Assembly (NCBI GenBank): GCA_934444645.1
Contig: CAKSCV010000018.1
Coordinates: 1 to 57,686, forward strand
Reading direction: 5' to 3'
Origin: an uncultured Eubacteriales bacterium
Lineage (GTDB): Bacteria; Bacillota; Clostridia; Oscillospirales; CAG-382
DNA: 57,686 nucleotides
The notes below the pieces were generated by a model. That model had not been told where the DNA came from, did not search any database, and worked only from the letters and a program-made list of their open reading frames with translations. This document shows, one piece after another, positions 53,763-57,686 of this stretch; positions within the stretch are counted from its first letter, which is position 1; each line of letters opens with the position of its first letter. The translations under genes were made by a program, and so were the position numbers.

Positions 53763-55829
53763 ATGGCAGCCACGGTTAACACCAAAAACATCAAAAACGT
53801 GTGTCTTTTAGGACACGGAGGAAACGGAAAGACGTCGCTCGTCGAATCCATGCTTTATCTTGCAAAAGAAACCGATCGTCTGGGAAAGACATCGGACGGA
53901 AATACAGTCAGCGATTATGATCCGGAAGAAACCAAACGCAAGTTTTCGATTTCCGCATCGGTTGTGCCGGTTATGTGGAAAAACAGCAAGATCAACTTCC
54001 TTGATACGCCCGGTACGCTCGATTTCGCCGGCGAGGTCATGCAGAGTCTTCGCGTGTGCGGAACGGCACTCATCGTGATGGACGCAAAAAGCGGCGTGGA
54101 TGTCGGAAGTGAGCTTGCGTGGGAAAGAGCCACGGCACTCGGCGTTCCGAAAGCGTTCTTTATCAACAAAATGGACGATGACAACGCCAATTTCGGCCGC
54201 ACCATCGAGCAGATGCGCGAGGTGTTCGGGCAGGCCATCTGCCCGGTAGCCATTCCGATCATTGTGGATCGCAAGCCGCTCGGTTTTGCGGATCTTATCA
54301 CCATGAAAGGCTATGAATACGTCAAGGACGGCTCTCAAAAGGAAATGAATATTCCCGAAGAGAGCATGCACAAGATTTTAGGCTTCCGCGATATGTTAAT
54401 GGAGGCTTTGGCACTTACCGGTGACGAACTGATGGAAAAATTCTTTGCCGGCGAGGCCTTTACCGAAGAAGAAATGTTTGCCGCCATGAACAAGGGTATC
54501 ATCGACGGCACGATTGCGCCGGTCATGGTCGGTTCGGCTTCCACGCTCATGGGCATCGCACCGTTACTCAACATCATTGCCGATTCCTTCCCCAATCCGC
54601 TCGACCGCAAGGGCGAACGCGATGAAAACGGCGAAGAAGTCAAGCCCGACCCGAACGGCGAAACGGCGGTATTTGTCTTTAAGACCATCGCCGACCCGTT
54701 TGTCGGAAAAATGTCCTTCTTCAAGGTCATGAACGGCACGTTAAAGAAGGATATGACGCTCACCAACCGCACGAACGGCACGGCGGAAAAATTTGCCCAT
54801 ATTTACATGATCCGCGGCAAAAAGCAAACCGAAGTGGATGAAATCGTCTGCGGCGATATCGGCATGACGGCAAAGCTTGCCGCAACCGGCACCAACGATA
54901 CGCTCGGCGGCCCGAAAAACTATGCGCCGGTCGTGTTCCCGCATCCGTATATGCGCATGGCCATTGTCCCCAAAGCCAAGGGAGACGAAGATAAGATTTC
55001 CACGGCGGTCGCGCGGATGTTGGAGGAAGACCCGACGTTATGCTACGAAAACAACGCCGAAACCAAGCAGATGCTGTTGTACGGATTAGGCGACACGCAC
55101 TTGGATGTGGTCGTCTCCAAGTTAAAATCGCGCTATGGCGCAAGCGTCGAGCTTGTTGAAGCGCGCGTCCCGTACCGTGAAACCATCAAGAAGCGCGTGC
55201 AGGTCGAAGGCAAGCATAAAAAGCAGTCGGGCGGCAGCGGCCAGTACGGACACGTCAAGATCACCTTCTCGCCCGGTGAAGCCGAGGGACTGACCTTTAC
55301 ACAGAGCGTGGTCGGCGGCAGCGTGCCGAAAGGCTTCTACCCGGCGGTCGAAAAGGGACTTCTCGAAGCCATGCAGAAAGGCGTGCTTGCCGGATTCCCG
55401 GTGGTGAACCTTGCGGCAGACCTGTTCGACGGCTCGTACCACCCGGTCGATTCCAACGAAATTTCGTTCAAGCTTGCCGCAAAGCTTGCCTATAAAGAGG
55501 GACTTCCCAAAGCAAATCCGGTGATTTTGGAACCGGTCGGAACGTTGAAAGTCCGCGTGCCGGACGGCCTTGTGGGCGACGTGATCGGCGACCTCAACAA
55601 ACGCCGCGGCAGAGTGCTCGGCATGAATCCGGATGAACACGCCAAGGGCCGCACCATCGTGGAGGCAGAGGTGCCGATGGCGGAAATGGCGAACTACACG
55701 ATTGCGCTTCGCGCGCTTTCGCAGGGACGCGGTGTGTTTGATTATGAGTTTACACGCTATGAGGAAGCACCGGCCAATGTGGCGCAGAAGATCATCGAGG
55801 ACGCCAAAAAGAATGCGGTTGAGGAATAA
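53763..55829 (+). CDS. Elongation factor G-like GTPase (EF-G2 type)
   Basis: This is a 688-residue translational GTPase of the EF-G fold. The P-loop reads GHGGNGKTSLVESML instead of the canonical GHVDHGKTT, which is typical of the EF-G2/FusA2-like paralogues. DTPGTLDFAGEV and NKMD are present, and domains II-V follow over the full length (for example GGSGQYGHVKITFSPGEAEG). The ATG at 53763 has AAAGGGG upstream; an in-frame ATG at 53745 is less likely. No ribosomal-protein genes are near, so it is probably not the housekeeping fusA. The role of these paralogues is not settled. Confidence 0.9.
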   Translation: MAATVNTKNIKNVCLLGHGGNGKTSLVESMLYLAKETDRLGKTSDGNTVSDYDPEETKRKFSISASVVPVMWKNSKINFLDTPGTLDFAGEVMQSLRVCGTALIVMDAKSGVDVGSELAWERATALGVPKAFFINKMDDDNANFGRTIEQMREVFGQAICPVAIPIIVDRKPLGFADLITMKGYEYVKDGSQKEMNIPEESMHKILGFRDMLMEALALTGDELMEKFFAGEAFTEEEMFAAMNKGIIDGTIAPVMVGSASTLMGIAPLLNIIADSFPNPLDRKGERDENGEEVKPDPNGETAVFVFKTIADPFVGKMSFFKVMNGTLKKDMTLTNRTNGTAEKFAHIYMIRGKKQTEVDEIVCGDIGMTAKLAATGTNDTLGGPKNYAPVVFPHPYMRMAIVPKAKGDEDKISTAVARMLEEDPTLCYENNAETKQMLLYGLGDTHLDVVVSKLKSRYGASVELVEARVPYRETIKKRVQVEGKHKKQSGGSGQYGHVKITFSPGEAEGLTFTQSVVGGSVPKGFYPAVEKGLLEAMQKGVLAGFPVVNLAADLFDGSYHPVDSNEISFKLAAKLAYKEGLPKANPVILEPVGTLKVRVPDGLVGDVIGDLNKRRGRVLGMNPDEHAKGRTIVEAEVPMAEMANYTIALRALSQGRGVFDYEFTRYEEAPANVAQKIIEDAKKNAVEE

Positions 55830-55861
55830 GACGGCTCTGCGTTAAGACAACAGAATAACAG

Positions 55862-55902
55862 AAAAAGTCCTGTGTGCGTTTATCCGTGCACAGGACTTTT
55901 TT
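55862..55902 (+). terminator. Terminator of the EF-G-like gene
   Basis: A stem of 12 bp plus A/T pairs (GTCCTGTGTGCG with CGTGCACAGGAC, two wobble pairs) is followed by six T. Confidence 0.9.
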
Positions 55903-55949
55903 GAAGGATGCTGTTTGCAAAAGTCTTCTTTGTAAAAATGTAAAAATGC

Positions 55950-55978
55950 TTGTTTTATGTTACAGCCTATGCTATAAT
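55950..55978 (+). promoter_or_regulatory. Promoter of rlmA
   Basis: TTGTTT (55950-55955), a 17-bp spacer and TATAAT (55973-55978), 27 bp before the ATG. Confidence 0.78.
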
Positions 55979-56005
55979 ACAGAAAAACAGAAACAGAGGA
56001 ATGAC

Positions 56006-56854
56006 ATGAAAACCTATTTTACCTGTCCGGTTTGCGGAAAACCGCTGGAACAAACCGAAAAAAGCTTTGTGTGCGCCGATCGGCATACCTTTGATACAGC
56101 CGCTGAGGGCTATGTCAATTTAGCACCGCCGCGAAAGGACGCCGACCGCTCGGGCGACGCGGCCGACTCGTGCAAAGCGCGCCGCCGTTTTTTGGAAACC
56201 GGTGCCTATGAACCGCTTGCAAACGCCTTGTGCGAGGCATTTGCAAGCTTTGGCACGCTCAATCCCGGCGATTTGATTGTGGATGCCGGCTGCGGCGAGG
56301 GCTATTATGCCCGTTTTGTCAAAAACCGATTTCCGCAGGCAGAGGTCTATGGCTTGGATCTTGCTAAAAGTGCCGTTAAAATGGCGGCAAAAGCCGAAAA
56401 GAACAAGGATATGTCTGCAAAGAGCCATTTTGCGGTCGCCGGTATTTTCGATCTGCCGTTTGCGGATGAAAGCGCCGCAGCCGTGCTGTCAGTCTTCGCG
56501 CCGGTAGCCGATCAAGAAAATCGCCGCGTCTTAAAGCCGGGCGGCCTTTTGGCGGTTGCCTGTCCCGGAAGGCAGCATTTGTTCGGCATTAAGGAACGGC
56601 TGTATGATACGGCACTCGAAAATGAGGAAAAAACGCCGCTCTACGAGGGCTTTTCGCTGGTTGCGGAAAAGCACGTGCGCTATGAGATGACCCTTTCGGG
56701 TGAACAGGCGGCGGATTTGTTTGCCATGACACCGTATTTTTGGCGCAGTACCGCCGAAGTGCGTGAAAAATCGGTAAACCTCGGTCAAACCGTTACCAAG
56801 GCGGATTTTTTGGTGAAGATTTATCGGAAAGACGCTTGCGGTTCTTCTGATTAA
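56006..56854 (+). CDS. rlmA: 23S rRNA guanine-N1 methyltransferase (RlmA type)
   Basis: The family methylates a guanine in helix 35 of 23S rRNA (G745 in Escherichia coli, G748 in Gram-positives). The 282-residue protein has the N-terminal zinc finger FTCPVCGKPL ... FVCADRHTFD (residues 4-29) and the S-adenosylmethionine motif LIVDAGCGEGYYARF (about 90-104). Then come GLDLAKSAVKMAAK and the C-terminal YFWRSTAE. The ATG at 56006 follows AGAGGAATG closely. In Gram-positives the modification influences macrolide binding; which of the two guanines is used here cannot be told. Confidence 0.9.
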   Translation: MKTYFTCPVCGKPLEQTEKSFVCADRHTFDTAAEGYVNLAPPRKDADRSGDAADSCKARRRFLETGAYEPLANALCEAFASFGTLNPGDLIVDAGCGEGYYARFVKNRFPQAEVYGLDLAKSAVKMAAKAEKNKDMSAKSHFAVAGIFDLPFADESAAAVLSVFAPVADQENRRVLKPGGLLAVACPGRQHLFGIKERLYDTALENEEKTPLYEGFSLVAEKHVRYEMTLSGEQAADLFAMTPYFWRSTAEVREKSVNLGQTVTKADFLVKIYRKDACGSSD

Positions 56855-56869
56855 TTCGAGTTTTTGTTA

Positions 56870-56891
56870 ATATATATATATATATATATAA
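56870..56891. repeat. (TA)11 dinucleotide repeat
   Basis: A run of about eleven TA dinucleotides lies 6 bp upstream of the -35 of the next gene. It may act as an A/T-rich upstream element or vary in length. Confidence 0.85.
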
Positions 56892-56897
56892 CGTGCA

Positions 56898-56926
56898 TTG
56901 AATTTCGCCGTTATTTATCCTATAAT
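56898..56926 (+). promoter_or_regulatory. Promoter of the 112-residue membrane protein gene
   Basis: TTGAAT (56898-56903), a 17-bp spacer and TATAAT (56921-56926), 33 bp before the ATG. Confidence 0.8.
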
Positions 56927-56959
56927 CAAAGAAAAAGATGCACGAAAGAGGTTTTGATA

Positions 56960-57298
56960 ATGTATAAGGACATCGGCGGAAAAATTAAACATGCGGCGTA
57001 CATTATGTTTTTCCTTCAGGCTGTCTTGTATGCAGCTACAGGTTTGCTTCTTTTATCGGTGAATGTGCTGTCTTGTTTGTTGGTTTTGAGCTTCGGTATA
57101 TTGTTTTCATGGATTTCTTCGTTAATGATGTACGGTGTTGGAGAATTAATTGATAAAGTAAGCAGCATCGAACGAAGCTGTACGTTGGGAACGTCTCCGG
57201 AACTCACGCTAGAGGAACTGAAAAGACAACGGGATGCCGGAATCATTTCCGAAGACAAATATTTGGAACAGCGTGCCGAAATCCTGCGGAATATTTGA
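56960..57298 (+). CDS. Small membrane protein with SHOCT-like tail
   Basis: The 112-residue protein has two hydrophobic segments (about residues 12-34 and 36-58). Its charged C-terminal stretch ELKRQRDAGIISEDKYLEQR resembles a SHOCT motif, a short oligomerisation helix pair. The ATG is preceded by AAAGAGG. The surrounding sequence is more A/T-rich than the neighbours. Function is unknown. Confidence 0.7.
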   Translation: MYKDIGGKIKHAAYIMFFLQAVLYAATGLLLLSVNVLSCLLVLSFGILFSWISSLMMYGVGELIDKVSSIERSCTLGTSPELTLEELKRQRDAGIISEDKYLEQRAEILRNI

Positions 57299-57303
57299 CT
57301 TAT

Positions 57304-57340
57304 AAAACAAGGCTGACATGAATGCGTCAGCCTTGTTTTT
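57304..57340. terminator. Bidirectional terminator
   Basis: The 14-bp stem AAAACAAGGCTGAC/GTCAGCCTTGTTTT (57304-57317 with 57326-57339) lies between converging genes and has T-runs in both directions. Confidence 0.92.
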
Positions 57341-57362
57341 GGTTCGCTTTACGGTTGCGTTG

Positions 57363-57686
57363 TTATCTGCTTAACTTCTCATGATACCTCTTAAAGATCT
57401 CCCTGACGTACTTGGCCTCCAACTTCTCCCTGCCGTCTAACATCTTCTCCCAGTTCTGCATGTTCTTCACGTCGGTCACGCCGTCCCGAATCATCGCGTC
57501 AACCGTATCGTCATAGCTGTATTTGTTCTGCTTCACGCCGCTGTCCTCCTTGTATTCGTAAATGCCTACCTTGTTCGGAATCCCGGTAAACTCGGAAATA
57601 TCAAGACTTTTGTATGCCGTGCCCTTGACGCGAAGCTCAAGGTGCGTGTGCGCTCCAAAGCTGTGCCCGGTGTTGCCCATGATCCC
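57363..57686 (-). CDS. M23-family metallopeptidase, partial
   Basis: Only the last 107 residues or so are in the window; the gene continues beyond 57686. GIMGNTGHSFGAHTHLELRV is the end of the LytM/M23 zinc peptidase domain, with the HxH pair (HTH) that supplies a zinc ligand and the general base. It is followed by about 85 mostly helical residues with no known motif. Such enzymes cut peptidoglycan cross-bridges outside the cell. The first part of the domain and any signal peptide cannot be seen. Confidence 0.85.
   Translation of the reverse strand, partial: GIMGNTGHSFGAHTHLELRVKGTAYKSLDISEFTGIPNKVGIYEYKEDSGVKQNKYSYDDTVDAMIRDGVTDVKNMQNWEKMLDGREKLEAKYVREIFKRYHEKLSR

Overview
The window reads as a chromosomal segment of an anaerobic, low-to-mid GC Firmicute of the class Clostridia, probably an uncultured gut or rumen lineage. 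Supporting signs are a leucine T-box leader, a TPP riboswitch with ThiT, [FeFe]-hydrogenase maturases, a SpoIID protein, SLH-domain and BspA-type surface proteins, xylose genes and gene pairs such as DUF6179/DUF6323 that I know from Clostridia. I cannot name the genus. Most genes have strong Shine-Dalgarno sites and many have recognisable sigma-A promoters with 17-bp spacers.

Layout. 1-12024 (+) is a branched-chain amino acid block: a T-box-controlled leuA-ilvB-ilvN, then ilvC-leuC-leuD-leuB and a DUF815 AAA ATPase, interrupted by non-coding repeat islands. 12327-13907 (-) is an AT-rich insert: two small unknown genes, a putative invertible promoter and a serine recombinase. 13997-17757 is a xylose module (xylA-xylB on -, divergent AraC regulator on +). 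17837-22460 holds two membrane proteins of unknown role, a second AraC regulator and a divergent Gfo/Idh dehydrogenase-DMT transporter pair. 22590-25787 (-) is a four-gene run: cyclophilin, helical-barrel glycosidase-like protein, DUF6323, DUF6179. 25910-33458 (-) is rpoB-rpoC. 33804-41165 carries two large cell-surface proteins, one BspA-like and one SLH-anchored with a GH99/WbsX-like domain. 41385-43646 (+) is a small P-loop protein, murB and whiA. 43650-44750 is a second large repeat island. The rest holds spoIID (-), then on + citrate synthase, a TM1266-type regulator with hydG and hydF behind a structured leader, a TPP-riboswitch thiT, two hydrolases, an EF-G-like GTPase, rlmA and a small membrane protein. 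The 3' part of an M23 peptidase gene (-) runs off the right end.

Three things deserve most attention. First, 13149-13283 has near-perfect 18-bp inverted repeats flanking a consensus promoter. The repeats have complementary central dinucleotides and lie between a serine recombinase gene and the 5' end of a two-gene operon, as expected for a phase-variable promoter switch. Second, the repeat islands at 1-207, 4700-6500 and 43650-44750, with relatives at 7605-7870 and 12030-12230, are built from hairpin modules whose stems change in a compensatory way between copies, so the fold rather than the sequence seems to be conserved. Third, a roughly 215-nt leader that can pair end to end and finishes in an intrinsic terminator precedes the hydrogenase-maturation operon; it matches no riboswitch class I know.

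All calls come from reading the sequence and remembered family knowledge. No database search or folding program was run.
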